From NCBI RefSeq assembly GCF_001592005.1, contig NZ_BCVZ01000001.1, positions 62,001 to 126,000 of the forward strand: 64,000 nucleotides of DNA, in the 5' to 3' direction. A program made the translations under genes and the position numbers. The DNA comes from Bacillus sonorensis NBRC 101234 = KCTC 13918. GTDB lineage: Bacteria > Bacillota > Bacilli > Bacillales > Bacillaceae. Shown here piece by piece: positions 54,188 through 63,468 of this stretch. The notes below the pieces were generated by a model that did no database searches, had not been told where the DNA came from, and worked only from the letters and a program-made list of their open reading frames with translations. The first letter of the stretch is position 1, and each line of letters begins with the position of its first letter.

Positions 54188-55015
54188 TCATGTTCTCTGA
54201 ACATCAGGAAGCGTATTGTGGCTTTGTTTTGGAGCCGGCTTTAAGACCGGTTTTTCTCCATATGCGACCGGGCCGTTCTCATAGTTGAACGCCGCCCCGT
54301 CAGGCGCAACTTCTTTCAGCCAATCCAGCCGGGCGCTTTCCTCCCCTTCTGAAAAGTTGTATAACGTATGGGAAAACTCTTCCTTTTCGTACTCTTTCGG
54401 AACGGTGCTCGGGACGATGACGCCCTCTTTCTCTTCCAAATCCTTGATGGCCGCGATCCACTGGTTTTGATGCATCGTATCCCTCGCCAAAAGGAAGCCG
54501 AGCATGTCCTTTACGCCTTTATCATCCGTCATTTCATAAAGTCTGGCCACCTGCAGCCTGCCTTGTGATTCCGCATTGACGTTTGCGCGCATGTCGGCGA
54601 GGAGATTCCCGCTGGCTACGATATATCCCGCATTCCACGGAACACCGGTGCTGTTTTCCGGCATTGCGCCAAGTCCGGAAACGATCGCATGGTGCGGGTT
54701 CATCCCTCCCATGATGGAACCGATCACAGGGTCTTCAGCCGCTTTTTCCTGTTCATAGACAGGAGCATCTTCCAACAGTCGCGCAATCATCGTCGCGATC
54801 ATTTCCACATGGCCGATTTCTTCAGCTGCCGTATCCATAAGCAGATCTTTGTATGTTTCGTTCCCTCTCGTGTTCCAGCCCTGGAACAGGTATTGCACCG
54901 CCACAGAAATCTCCCCGTACTGCCCGCCGAGAATCTCCTGCATTTTCTTGGCGAACAGCGGATCAGGTCTTTCAGGCTTTGCCGGATATTGAAGCACTTT
55001 CGAATGTTTGAACAA
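54188..55015 (-). CDS. ydbD: Manganese (non-haem) catalase, YdbD-like
   Basis: 275-residue di-manganese catalase that breaks down hydrogen peroxide. Four-helix ferritin-like core with metal ligands in GGQYGEISVA, AAEEIGHVEM, and RANVNAESQG/LLARDTMHQNQW. A GTG at 55024 opens the frame but touches GGAGGA; TTG 55015, ten bases on, gives MFKHSKVLQ, the start seen in B. subtilis YdbD. Related proteins include CotJC of the spore coat, but the C-terminal extension fits YdbD better. Confidence 0.88.
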   Translation of the reverse strand: MFKHSKVLQYPAKPERPDPLFAKKMQEILGGQYGEISVAVQYLFQGWNTRGNETYKDLLMDTAAEEIGHVEMIATMIARLLEDAPVYEQEKAAEDPVIGSIMGGMNPHHAIVSGLGAMPENSTGVPWNAGYIVASGNLLADMRANVNAESQGRLQVARLYEMTDDKGVKDMLGFLLARDTMHQNQWIAAIKDLEEKEGVIVPSTVPKEYEKEEFSHTLYNFSEGEESARLDWLKEVAPDGAAFNYENGPVAYGEKPVLKPAPKQSHNTLPDVQRT

Positions 55016-55175
55016 GCCAATCACTCCTCCGCTTTTTTGTAACTGTTTTTATCTACCCGCGAGAGGAGAAGGCAAAACAGCTGAATATGCTGCAATGTGC
55101 TGCTTCGATTGTTTACATTTGAACATTTTAAATATAATAAACCAAAAAGAGCCAGTCTTAAGGAGGACATCTCCC

Positions 55176-55901
55176 ATGATAATGAACACGTCTCACCGGC
55201 CGTTTCCGCTTCCAAAAGGCCCCTGGATGATGACCCAAACGTGGAACGATGTATTGTTCGCCCATTGGGCGGTTGAACCTCAATCCCTTCGCGGCATCAT
55301 TCCGGCGGCTCTGGAACTGGAGACATGTAGCGGGAAAGCCTGGATCAGCATCCTTCCTTTTCTGCTGACGAATCTTCGGCCGCGTTTTTTGCCGCCTCTG
55401 CCTTTTATCAGCAGATTTCCGGAACTGAATGTCCGAACATATGTCACATACCGGGGCATACCGGGAATTTATTTTTTCAGTCTTGACGCCGCTTCACGTT
55501 TAGCCGTTTTAAGCGCCAGGACTTTTTTCCATTTGCCGTATTTTCATGCCGACATGGACTTTTCCAGAGAAGAAAACCACGTGCAGTTCACCAGCAGAAG
55601 ATATGGTTCAGACGCGGATTTCCGTGCACGCTATAGACCGCTGTCAGACCCCTTCACCGCACAGAAAGGAACACTCGACCATTGGCTGACGGAAAGATAT
55701 CGGTTGTATACCGTACACAACGGCCGGGTGTACTATGAAGACATCCATCATTCCCAATGGCCGCTGCAACAGGCGGAAGCAGATTTCCACCAAAACCAGG
55801 CAGCCGCAGCAAGCGGTCTCTCTCTGCCGGATACCGCCCCTCTTCTTCATTACGCCAAAAAACAGCACGTCTTATTTTGGCCGCTGCAACAGGCCCGGTG
55901 A
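55176..55901 (+). CDS. DUF2071 protein (YqjF-like)
   Basis: 241 residues from ATG 55176, after AAGGAGGAC; earlier in-frame starts have no ribosome site. Conserved features are MTQTWNDVLFAHWAVEP, LRGIIPAALELET, RTYVTYRGIPGIYFFSLDA and FHLPYFHADM. This family (B. subtilis YqjF) has an acetoacetate-decarboxylase-like fold but no settled function. Divergent from the catalase gene. Confidence 0.82.
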   Translation: MIMNTSHRPFPLPKGPWMMTQTWNDVLFAHWAVEPQSLRGIIPAALELETCSGKAWISILPFLLTNLRPRFLPPLPFISRFPELNVRTYVTYRGIPGIYFFSLDAASRLAVLSARTFFHLPYFHADMDFSREENHVQFTSRRYGSDADFRARYRPLSDPFTAQKGTLDHWLTERYRLYTVHNGRVYYEDIHHSQWPLQQAEADFHQNQAAAASGLSLPDTAPLLHYAKKQHVLFWPLQQAR

Positions 55902-56054
55902 TCGAATGACCGGAACTAGCGCCAAAGGAAATGATGAAAAGATATGGCTCTGTCTATTGTGAAATATACGCTCAACAAAAGACTGCAACATCCCAACACA
56001 TTTCCATTTCAGATTCCCTGCTTGAATGTGAAATGGAAGTATGCTATCATCTTA

Positions 56055-56074
56055 GTAATTGATCAATCAATAAC
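56055..56074. promoter_or_regulatory. TetR-type operator, copy 1, before the tetR gene
   Basis: GTAATTGATCAATCAATAAC, one of three related 20-base dyads in the cassette. It sits 23 bases before the regulator start and would give autorepression. Confidence 0.75.
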
Positions 56075-56096
56075 AAATATAAGGAGGTGGCACATC

Positions 56097-56612
56097 ATGA
56101 AGCAGAGAAAGGAGAATCGAAGGGAAGAGATTCTTGAAGCTGGAATAGAGGTGTTTTCAGAAAAAGGATATTATAATACCACTACAGCATTAATTGCAGA
56201 AAAAGCCGGCATTTCTCAGCCCTATATATTTAAATTTTTCAAAACGAAAGAAGAATTGTTTGTTGCAGCTCTAGACAGAGCTTTTGACAGGATACTCCAA
56301 ACATTTAAAAATGTAGAAGCCCGTCCCGAGCAAATCGTTGCAAAAATGATCGAGGCATATGAAGAGCTGTCTGTATCACATCCTCATGAAATCGCCTTGC
56401 AGGTAATAGGACTTTCAGTGACAGAAGAATCAATAAGAAATTGTACAAAAGCGGGTTTATCCCGTATTAGAAGCTATACTTTGGAAAGATTCCAATCAGC
56501 GAATGTCCCGAATGCAGAGGAGGAAGTAACAACCTTCTTAGCTAGGGGAATACTTTGCAACATTTCTTATTTTTTAGATTTACCGGAGATGATCCATAAT
56601 GAAACAAAGTAG
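56097..56612 (+). CDS. TetR-family transcriptional regulator
   Basis: 171-residue regulator from ATG 56097, with AAGGAGGTGG just upstream; the longer frame to 55944 is not translated from a ribosome site. Helix-turn-helix TTALIAEKAGISQPYIFKFF at about residues 30-49, preceded by the typical REEILEAGIEVFSEKGYYNT. The effector domain is unlike any I recognise. It is followed by an NmrA-like oxidoreductase gene and flanked by matching operators, so the two form a self-regulated unit. Base composition is more AT-rich than its neighbours. Confidence 0.88.
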   Translation: MKQRKENRREEILEAGIEVFSEKGYYNTTTALIAEKAGISQPYIFKFFKTKEELFVAALDRAFDRILQTFKNVEARPEQIVAKMIEAYEELSVSHPHEIALQVIGLSVTEESIRNCTKAGLSRIRSYTLERFQSANVPNAEEEVTTFLARGILCNISYFLDLPEMIHNETK

Positions 56613-56647
56613 ATAACCGATTTATTTCGGTTTTTATTCCCGCGTTA

Positions 56648-56667
56648 GTTATTGATCAATCAATAAC
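56648..56667. promoter_or_regulatory. TetR-type operator, copy 2, before the NmrA-like gene
   Basis: GTTATTGATCAATCAATAAC is a perfect 8-base dyad about four bases; with flanking TA it extends to ten-base arms (56646-56669). It overlaps the space before the oxidoreductase gene. Confidence 0.8.
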
Positions 56668-56691
56668 TACAACAATAAGGAGGAAAATAAA

Positions 56692-57639
56692 ATGGAAAAA
56701 GCAATCGTTTTAGGAGCAACGGGGGGCACGGGGCAGGCAATTGTGTCAGAATTACTATCCAGAAATAAACAGGTAATCGCCTTCGGACGTTCCGAAAAGA
56801 AATTGAAACAATTAATGAAAGAACATCACTCTACAGCGCTATTAACTTATAAGCTAGGTGACGTCTTTGATTACAAGACCATCGTAGAAGCAGCAAAAGA
56901 TGCAGATGTCATATTCCAATGTGCCAATGTTCAATATCATGAAATGGCAGAGAAACTCCTTCTTCTTGGAGAGAGTGTAATGAAGGCGGCAAATATTTTA
57001 GGTAAGAAAATAGTGATTGTAGACGGAATATATGTTTACGGTCGCCAAGTAGCTAAGGGAGATGAAAATCATCCGAAACAACCTCATACAAAAAAGGGAA
57101 GGATCAGGGTAGATTTTGAAAATTTAATCTTTAATAAGAGATGGACATATGCAAAACCTTTAATTGTCAGGCTGCCGGATTATTACGGAAAAACTTCGCA
57201 AAACTCTTATTTACACCCTACATTAACCGGAATGGCAGCAAATAAAGTGTCTGTTTTTATTGGAAATCTAAAAACGCCTCGCGAATATGTTTACTTACCA
57301 GACGCCGCTAAGATGATTGTGGAAATTGCAAACAAAGACGATTCTTACGGAGAAAATTGGAACATTCCCGGCGCCGGCTTAATTTCAGGAAAAGACATCA
57401 TAAAAATTGTACGCGACATTACCGGACATTCAAAATTAGTGATTCCATTAAATAAAACCGCCATTCGTATAAGCGGGTTGTTTGATCCGATTATGAAGGA
57501 AGTAGTGGAAATCATGTATCTTACAGAAGAAGCATTTGTTCTAAGCGGAGAAAAATATGAAAAACGAATAGGAAAGATTCCCGCCACATCTTATCAACAA
57601 GGGTTAAAGGAAACATTACACTTCCTCATGAAAAAATAG
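56692..57639 (+). CDS. NmrA/atypical SDR-family NAD(P)-binding oxidoreductase
   Basis: 315-residue protein with the Rossmann motif VLGATGGTGQAI at the N-terminus, IVDGIYVYG in mid-protein, and an extended C-terminal lobe (PREYVYLPDAAKMIVEIA). The classical SDR Tyr-x-x-x-Lys is not obvious (the region reads VDGIYVYGRQVAKG), so it may be an atypical or sensor-like member. ATG 56692 follows AAGGAGG. Its gene and the tetR gene share operators and were probably acquired together. Substrate unknown. Confidence 0.82.
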   Translation: MEKAIVLGATGGTGQAIVSELLSRNKQVIAFGRSEKKLKQLMKEHHSTALLTYKLGDVFDYKTIVEAAKDADVIFQCANVQYHEMAEKLLLLGESVMKAANILGKKIVIVDGIYVYGRQVAKGDENHPKQPHTKKGRIRVDFENLIFNKRWTYAKPLIVRLPDYYGKTSQNSYLHPTLTGMAANKVSVFIGNLKTPREYVYLPDAAKMIVEIANKDDSYGENWNIPGAGLISGKDIIKIVRDITGHSKLVIPLNKTAIRISGLFDPIMKEVVEIMYLTEEAFVLSGEKYEKRIGKIPATSYQQGLKETLHFLMKK

Positions 57640-57679
57640 AACAAGCAGAGGATGATGCTCTCCTTAAAATTGATAATTG

Positions 57680-57699
57680 GTTATTGATTAATCACTAAC
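57680..57699. promoter_or_regulatory. TetR-type operator, copy 3, downstream of the NmrA-like gene
   Basis: GTTATTGATTAATCACTAAC differs from copy 2 at two positions (C to T and A to C). It lies 40 bases after the oxidoreductase stop and before a convergent gene, an unusual place for an operator. Confidence 0.6.
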
Positions 57700-57728
57700 A
57701 AAAATTAAATCGGCCGGCAATTCCAAAA

Positions 57729-57757
57729 AAGGAAGAGCAAAAACGCTCTTCCTTTCA
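57729..57757. terminator. Bidirectional terminator between the NmrA-like gene and the CBS gene
   Basis: GGAAGAGC (57731-57738) pairs with GCTCTTCC (57745-57752), flanked by AAAAAA and TTT. Confidence 0.88.
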
Positions 57758-57759
57758 GC

Positions 57760-58170
57760 CTAGGCCGGTTTTGAAATTTCGCTTAACGCCTCTCCGGCTT
57801 TTTGATCTGCAGCATTCGTTACGGAAAGATCCCCCAAAGCAACAATTCCGACTAAACGTTCATTTTCCACAACCGGCAGCCTGCGAATTTGATAATTGGC
57901 CATCAGATCGCCGGCTTCTTCAGCCGACATACCGGGATCGCCCGTCACCAATTCGGTGCTCATGATATCCCGGGCGGCGACATCAATGGCATTTTCCGCC
58001 ACACATCTGACGACAATATCGCGGTCCGATACGATTCCTACCAATGTTTCATTCTCACAAACAGGGATGGAGCCGACATTTTGATCGCGCATTTTGCCTG
58101 CAATTTCTGTAATCGCTGCTGAAGGCTCGCAGCACTCGGCATTTTTGGTCATCAAGTCTCTCAGTTTCAT
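57760..58170 (-). CDS. Two-CBS-domain protein (YhcV-like)
   Basis: 136 residues consisting almost only of a CBS pair: MKLRDLMTKNAECC, GSIPVCENETLVGIVSDRDI for the first, and RDIMSTELVTGDPG with RRLPVVENERLVGIVALGDL for the second. Such pairs bind adenine nucleotides and sense energy state. ATG 58170 follows AAAGGAGGAA. Resembles B. subtilis YhcV in size. No partner is evident among its neighbours. Confidence 0.85.
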   Translation of the reverse strand: MKLRDLMTKNAECCEPSAAITEIAGKMRDQNVGSIPVCENETLVGIVSDRDIVVRCVAENAIDVAARDIMSTELVTGDPGMSAEEAGDLMANYQIRRLPVVENERLVGIVALGDLSVTNAADQKAGEALSEISKPA

Positions 58171-58232
58171 GCGGGATTCCTCCTTTATCATTGGTTTAGT
58201 ATGTGCTTTTCCGAAAAAACCGGCCTCTAAAC

Positions 58233-59189
58233 CTATTTAAAAGAGCTCTTTCTTTTCATATATTTCTTTTTATCTTTCAATAAATCACCCGTCCAGCCTT
58301 TCTTTTTCAAATACAGATACACCATCACCGTCGAAAAGCCGATCAGGACTAGCGAATACAAATAGCCGTATTTGAAAGACAGCTCAGGCATATACTTAAA
58401 GTTCATTCCCCAAAGCGCGCCGAAAGCGGTCACAGGCGTAAATAACGTCGTGAAAATGGTCAAGGCTTTAAAAATTTCATTTCCCCTGTGCGATGTCACC
58501 ACTTCCTCGGAATGGAGCAGATAATTGATATCATTGGCATAATCTTTGATAAGCGTTATGACTCTATCGATTTTATAAAGCGTCCGGCACTGCTCGATCC
58601 CATCAAAATGTTTCGATACAAATGCTTCTTTAACAGCCATCGCCAGTTTTTTCATCGTCATGACAAGGCTTTTCATGATCAGCAGCTCATGCCGGAGTTT
58701 GTGAATGGCCTCAATGATGCTTTTATTATTATCATGATGAAATTTCCATTTTAATGTTCGAAGGTTGTTTTCAAATTGCTCAAGTTCGACGAAATAGGCA
58801 TTGACCAGCTCTCCCACCAGCACCAAAAACGCTTCAGGCGCATCTTTGCACCTGTTGAGCTGATGCTCCACCTGTTTTGGATGAACACCTTCAAAAACAG
58901 AAAGATCGAAGTTCAATGTAAAAAGACAGTCTTTCGTTAAATAAAAGTGGAAAACGGAACGATTATGTTCTTCTTCTGCATCCTGCTGATAAATAAGGGA
59001 GCCGTACAGCGCCTCGCATTCATTGGATGCGACATTGATCTCAAGACAATTTATGTTCTCTGAAGGAACGCCCAGAAACCATTTTTGGCATTCCGGCCAA
59101 TGATGGGTTTGAATCAGCTCAAGCGCTTTTGTTTTTTCCTGAGGGCCAAGCTGATGCCAATTCCAGCCCTTTCCATAAAAAATCTTCAT
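58233..59189 (-). CDS. CorA-family magnesium transporter (YfjQ-like)
   Basis: 318-residue CorA-type channel subunit. A large cytosolic domain is followed by two C-terminal helices, the first ending in the signature GMNF (ALWGMNFKYMPEL) and the second GYLYSLVLIGFSTVMVYLYL. Charged tail KKKGWTGDLLKDKKKY. A TTG at 59198 is in frame, but ATG 59189 has GGAGG at 11 bases. Likely imports Mg2+ (or other divalent ions). The next gene, divergent, belongs to a family also linked to Mg2+. Confidence 0.88.
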   Translation of the reverse strand: MKIFYGKGWNWHQLGPQEKTKALELIQTHHWPECQKWFLGVPSENINCLEINVASNECEALYGSLIYQQDAEEEHNRSVFHFYLTKDCLFTLNFDLSVFEGVHPKQVEHQLNRCKDAPEAFLVLVGELVNAYFVELEQFENNLRTLKWKFHHDNNKSIIEAIHKLRHELLIMKSLVMTMKKLAMAVKEAFVSKHFDGIEQCRTLYKIDRVITLIKDYANDINYLLHSEEVVTSHRGNEIFKALTIFTTLFTPVTAFGALWGMNFKYMPELSFKYGYLYSLVLIGFSTVMVYLYLKKKGWTGDLLKDKKKYMKRKSSFK

Positions 59190-59357
59190 TATTCTCAAAG
59201 CCTCCTGTTCATCCTGTTCATACCGCCTTATTGTTCTTTGCCCGCGGTTCTGATAAATAAACCTGATGTTTGCGCGGCATATGCAGGTGGTATGAAGCCA
59301 ATATGATACCGATTAAGAAAAGGAGGTGTGCGCCTTCTTTTTTCGGAAGGCCGGGCA

Positions 59358-60656
59358 TTGGATTTCCTAAAACTGACCGCAGTGGCGATTTTAATTGCGC
59401 TGACGGGTTTTTTCGTAGCGGTTGAATTCGCCATCGTAAAAGTAAGAAGAACAAAAATCGACCAATTGATCATAGAGAAAAAAAGGGGCGCGCTGGCTGC
59501 AAAGGAAGTCACCTCGCATCTTGATGAATATTTATCGGCCTGTCAGCTTGGGATAACGGTGACAGCGCTTGGTCTTGGCTGGCTCGGTGAACCGACGATG
59601 CAAAGTCTGCTTCACCCCTTTTTTGCAAAATTCGGGCTGGATGAACCGGTGACACATATCATGACATTTTTGGCCGCGTTTTTGATCGTCACCTATTTGA
59701 ACGTAGTCATCGGCGAATTGGCGCCTAAAACCTTCGCCATCCAGAAATCGGAGAATATTACACTGCTTTTTGCACAGCCGATGATCTGGTTTTACAGAAT
59801 CATGTTTCCTTTTATATGGCTGCTCAATCATTCAGCCCGCATCATCACGGGTCTATTCGGACTGAAGCCGGCATCGGGACAGGAATTGGCCTATACGGAA
59901 GAAGAGCTGAGAACCCTTTTGTCTGAGAGCTATCAAAGCGGAGAGATCAATCAAAACGAATTAAAATATGTGAACAACATTTTCAAATTCGATGAACGAA
60001 TGGCGAAGGAAATCATGGTTCCTCGCAATGAAATGACCGCCTTATCCCTTGATGACGGCATCGAAAAAGCGAAACAGCTCATTAAAAAAACGAAGCATAC
60101 CCGTTTTCCGGTGATGCAGGAAGACAAGGACCACATCATCGGGATGATCAATGTGAAAGAATTGCTGCTCGCTGAGCTTGCGGGCGATGCTTCCTTTGAA
60201 ACAAAACAGTTTGCATCATTTATCCACCCCGTCATTCGTGTGATCGAAACCATTCCCGTATACCAGCTGTTCGTCAAAATGCAGAAAGAACGGACCCATA
60301 TGGCGATCCTCGTCGATGAGTACGGGGGAACCTCCGGCCTGGTGACAGTTGAAGACATTGTCGAGGAAATCGTCGGCGATATTCGCGATGAATTTGATGA
60401 TGAGGAAATTCCCGATATACGGAAACTGGATGAAGACCATTATCTTCTGAACGCCAAAGTGCTTGTCAGCGATGTCAACGATCTGCTTGGAATTCATTTG
60501 TCAGAGGAGGAAATCGATACGATCGGCGGCTGGTTTCTGACCCAAAATGTCGACAGCAGGCCGGGAACCGAAATACAATGTGACGGCTACAATTTTAAGG
60601 TGAAAGAAATGGACAGCCACCGGATCATGTTGATCGAAGTAACAAAAGCCGATTAA
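59358..60656 (+). CDS. CNNM/CorC-type membrane protein with CBS domains (YhdP-like)
   Basis: 432 residues: a DUF21 membrane region of about four helices at residues 1-190, a CBS pair ([50 protein letters not shown]), and a C-terminal CorC/HlyC domain (DTIGGWFL). Members act in Mg2+ efflux or homeostasis. GTG 59328 touches AAGGAGG; TTG 59358, after GGAAGG, gives [19 protein letters not shown], the usual family start. Divergent from a CorA gene, so both may deal with Mg2+. Confidence 0.87.
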   Translation: MDFLKLTAVAILIALTGFFVAVEFAIVKVRRTKIDQLIIEKKRGALAAKEVTSHLDEYLSACQLGITVTALGLGWLGEPTMQSLLHPFFAKFGLDEPVTHIMTFLAAFLIVTYLNVVIGELAPKTFAIQKSENITLLFAQPMIWFYRIMFPFIWLLNHSARIITGLFGLKPASGQELAYTEEELRTLLSESYQSGEINQNELKYVNNIFKFDERMAKEIMVPRNEMTALSLDDGIEKAKQLIKKTKHTRFPVMQEDKDHIIGMINVKELLLAELAGDASFETKQFASFIHPVIRVIETIPVYQLFVKMQKERTHMAILVDEYGGTSGLVTVEDIVEEIVGDIRDEFDDEEIPDIRKLDEDHYLLNAKVLVSDVNDLLGIHLSEEEIDTIGGWFLTQNVDSRPGTEIQCDGYNFKVKEMDSHRIMLIEVTKAD

Positions 60657-60722
60657 TCCGGCTTGCGGCGCTGATTTCGGCCGCCCCTACCCCCCTCCTG
60701 CTGCTTTTCTCCCAAAAAACCA

Positions 60723-60739
60723 TGTTAGGAAACCTTACA
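60723..60739. promoter_or_regulatory. TnrA-type site upstream of nrgA
   Basis: TGTTAGG-AAA-CCTTACA matches the TnrA dyad TGTNAN-N5-NTNACA. With a TATACT -10 box at 60769-60774, its centre is about 50 bases upstream of the expected transcription start, the spacing of TnrA-activated promoters such as B. subtilis nrgAB. Confidence 0.8.
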
Positions 60740-60812
60740 TGTTCATCGTGATATCGTACTTTTATCACTATACTGAAAGAAAAACATCATTTTTACGACG
60801 GAGGAATGTGAC

Positions 60813-62024
60813 ATGCAGATGGGGGATACAGTATTTATGTTCTTTTGCGCTCTGCTCGTGTGGCTGATGACGCCGGGCATCGCTTTATTTTACGGGGGAT
60901 TGGTCAGAAGCAAAAACGTACTGAGCACAGTGATGCACAGCGTGTCATCAATCGCAATCGTATCAGTCATATGGATTCTGTTCGGGTATTCTCTTGCTTT
61001 TGCACCGGGGAATCCCCTGATCGGAGGCTTGGACTGGGCCGGGCTGCACGGAGTGGGATTTGAGCCGAATTCCGATTATACAGAGACGATTCCGCATACA
61101 CTTTATATGATGTTCCAATTGACGTTCGCAGTACTGACGACTGCGATTATTTCAGGAAGCTTTGCTGAACGCATGCGTTTTCCGGCATTCATTCTGTTTT
61201 CAGTCTTGTGGGTCGTGCTTGTCTACTCTCCCGTCGCCCACTGGGTATGGGGCGGCGGCTGGCTTGCCGAGCTCGGGGCTCTTGATTTCGCGGGAGGAAA
61301 CGTCGTCCATATTTCATCAGGTGTGGCCGGTCTTGTTGTTGCAGTTGTTCTCGGCAAACGGAAAAACATCAGCAACACGGCTCCCCACAATCTGCTTTTG
61401 ACATTGCTGGGTGCAGCGCTGATCTGGTTCGGATGGTTCGGGTTTAACGTCGGAAGCGCCCTGACGCTTGATGAAGTGGCGATGACCGCTTTTATCAACA
61501 CCAATACGGCCGCTGCTGCCGGAGTGGTCGGCTGGCTGTTGGTCGAATGGCTGATCAATAAAAAGCCGACAATGCTCGGAGCGGTCTCCGGAGCCATCGC
61601 CGGGCTTGTAGCCATTACACCCGCCGCAGGCTTCGTCACTCCGTTCGCTTCGATTTTGATCGGATTTATCGGAGGCGCCGTCTGCTTTTGGGGCGTGTTC
61701 TCCCTCAAGAAGACATTCGGCTATGATGACGCGCTTGATGCCTTCGGTCTTCACGGCATCGGTGGTACATGGGGAGGCATTGCGACAGGCCTGTTTGCCA
61801 CAACATCTGTTAATTCCAACGGAGCCGACGGCCTTTTCTATGGAGACATCAGCCTGCTTGGGAAACAGCTGATTGCCATTTGTGCAACATATTTGTTTGT
61901 CGCAGTGGTCACTTACGCTATTATAAAGGTAGTCAGCATCTTCTTTAAGCTCCGTGCAACCGAAGAGGAAGAGTCTCTCGGGCTCGACCTTACGATGCAC
62001 GGCGAAAAAGCGTATCAAGATTAA
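60813..62024 (+). CDS. nrgA: Ammonium transporter NrgA (AmtB)
   Basis: 403-residue trimeric ammonium channel with about 11 helices. Conserved YGGLVRSKNVLSTVMHS, the twin-histidine pore residues in VVHISSGVAGLV and GLHGIGGTWGG, and WFGWFGFNVGSAL. ATG 60813 follows ACGGAGGAAT. Co-transcribed with nrgB and expressed under nitrogen limitation through TnrA. Confidence 0.96.
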   Translation: MQMGDTVFMFFCALLVWLMTPGIALFYGGLVRSKNVLSTVMHSVSSIAIVSVIWILFGYSLAFAPGNPLIGGLDWAGLHGVGFEPNSDYTETIPHTLYMMFQLTFAVLTTAIISGSFAERMRFPAFILFSVLWVVLVYSPVAHWVWGGGWLAELGALDFAGGNVVHISSGVAGLVVAVVLGKRKNISNTAPHNLLLTLLGAALIWFGWFGFNVGSALTLDEVAMTAFINTNTAAAAGVVGWLLVEWLINKKPTMLGAVSGAIAGLVAITPAAGFVTPFASILIGFIGGAVCFWGVFSLKKTFGYDDALDAFGLHGIGGTWGGIATGLFATTSVNSNGADGLFYGDISLLGKQLIAICATYLFVAVVTYAIIKVVSIFFKLRATEEEESLGLDLTMHGEKAYQD

Positions 62025-62042
62025 TGGTCAGGGAGTGAGGGA

Positions 62043-62393
62043 ATGAGCGGTCAAATGTATAAGGTTGAAATTGTAACGCGTCCTACAAACTTTGAAAAGC
62101 TGAAAACCGAGCTGGCGAAAATCGGTGTCACATCCATTACATTTTACAATGTACACGGATGCGGCCTGCAAAAAGGACATACAGAGCTTTACCGCGGGGT
62201 AAAGCGGGAAAGCAATGTATATGAGCGCTTAAAAGTTGAAATCGTCGTCAGCAAGGTCCCTGTTGAAAAGGTGGCTGAGACGGCCCAAAAAGTGCTCAAA
62301 ACCGGAGAACCCGGAGACGGCAAAATCTTTATTTACGAAATTCAAAACACCATCAACATCCGTACGGGCGAAGAAGGCCCTGACGCTTTATAA
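62043..62393 (+). CDS. nrgB: PII-like signalling protein NrgB (GlnK)
   Basis: 116-residue PII protein that binds and controls NrgA and interacts with TnrA. YKVEIVTRPTNFEKLKTEL at the N-terminus, T-loop region QKGHTELYRGVKRES, and the C-terminal PGDGKIFIYEIQNTINIRTG. Lies 18 bases after nrgA and is followed by a terminator. Confidence 0.95.
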   Translation: MSGQMYKVEIVTRPTNFEKLKTELAKIGVTSITFYNVHGCGLQKGHTELYRGVKRESNVYERLKVEIVVSKVPVEKVAETAQKVLKTGEPGDGKIFIYEIQNTINIRTGEEGPDAL

Positions 62394-62401
62394 ATAATTG
62401 A

Positions 62402-62437
62402 AGCTCCCGGCGCAGAAATGCGGGGAGCTGTTTTTTG
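62402..62437 (+). terminator. Terminator of nrgAB
   Basis: AGCTCCC (62402-62408) pairs with GGGAGCT (62423-62429), followed by TTTTTT. Confidence 0.9.
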
Positions 62438-62751
62438 TTTAGAGTGGCAAACATAACAACTTGAATGATTAGGGATTGAGGATAATTTTATTGGAACATA
62501 TTTCGAAAAAAGGTTGAGCAGCTTCTTCCTTTATACTCTATAAAAATCATTTCCAAGTGTTTCCTCGCGCCTTGCGATTATGTTGACCGGGTATTCGCTT
62601 ACTAAGATGATATTGAACAGCACGATTCCAGAGCAAAATGTTCTTCCATAGCCCTTCGAACTTAAATTTTAATTACTTTGCAACATGTCTATAATTAAAA
62701 TTCTCCAGAAATCATTATTTTTACAATATAACCCCAGAAAATAAATTAATA
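62438..62751. other. AT-rich spacer after nrgAB
   Basis: No gene supported on either strand. Low-complexity AT-rich sequence leading into the frameshifted exported-protein gene. Confidence 0.5.
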
Positions 62752-63146
62752 ATGCAGAAAAAAATTGCAATCTCACTATTTACAGCTGCTCTTTTGCTAG
62801 TTGTATGCTTCACTGGCAGTTCAGAAGCATTTGCTATGCATTCAAAAGGAGCAATTAAATTTAAAACAGATGCTAATACATATTCAAAGCACGCTATTTC
62901 TATTGTCGTAACAGGCACCTTGCGTGAGGATAATGACATTGGTTATACAGTATTGCTGTATAAAAAGGCCGAACAGCCCCAGTGAAAATGATAGAAGCAG
63001 ATCATAAGATGAGTACACGCAATTTCAGGGCAGTCTTTTCAACAAAAAATATTCCGGCAGGCAAGTATGATGGGATTGCAGCACAGAGCTGGGGATATAA
63101 AGATTGGCATGGAAAGCTGCAACATTATATTACTGTTCAACATTAA
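62752..63146 (+). pseudogene. Frameshifted gene for a small exported protein
   Basis: The first frame (to 62985) encodes a signal peptide, MQKKIAISLFTAALLLVVCF with an A-x-A-type end (SEAFA), then SKGAIKFKTDANTY and VLLYKKAEQPQ, and stops. The frame shifted by one continues without interruption from 62979 to 63146: VKMIEADHKMSTRNF, NIPAGKYDGIAAQSWGYKDW, YITVQH. One base missing from the CCCC run at 62977-62980 explains the break; the intact product would have about 131 residues. The ribosome site is weak. I do not recognise the family. Confidence 0.65.
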
Positions 63147-63468
63147 AATTAATGGTATGAACAGATTAAAATCATAAAGGCTCAGCTTTTGATTTCATCT
63201 GAAATTTTCAAAAAAAACATTTTATTACAAAATACCGGGACTTTTTATCTTTCTTCCTCTTTCATTTTTTTAGTTTTCTTAGCGGATAGAAATCGTTCAG
63301 CAGTTATCTTCTCCCCAGAATGCTAATAAAGCTGTAAATCTCTTAGATTTTGATTGATGTGAATACGATTAGCATACCATCAAAAAAACGCATGGAGCCA
63401 TGAACTGTTGGCTAATCGAATACCAATCTTTAATCCTTTACAAAAGCCATGGCCGCTACAACAATCAC
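63147..63468. other. AT-rich stretch without genes
   Basis: No supported frame. Short minus-strand runs are interrupted by stops; possibly the worn remains of a mobile element, but nothing identifiable. Confidence 0.45.

Noticed and set aside
55902-56096. 51-codon N-terminal extension of the TetR regulator
   Set aside because: It runs through the operator, has no ribosome site, and AAGGAGGTGG sits right before ATG 56097.
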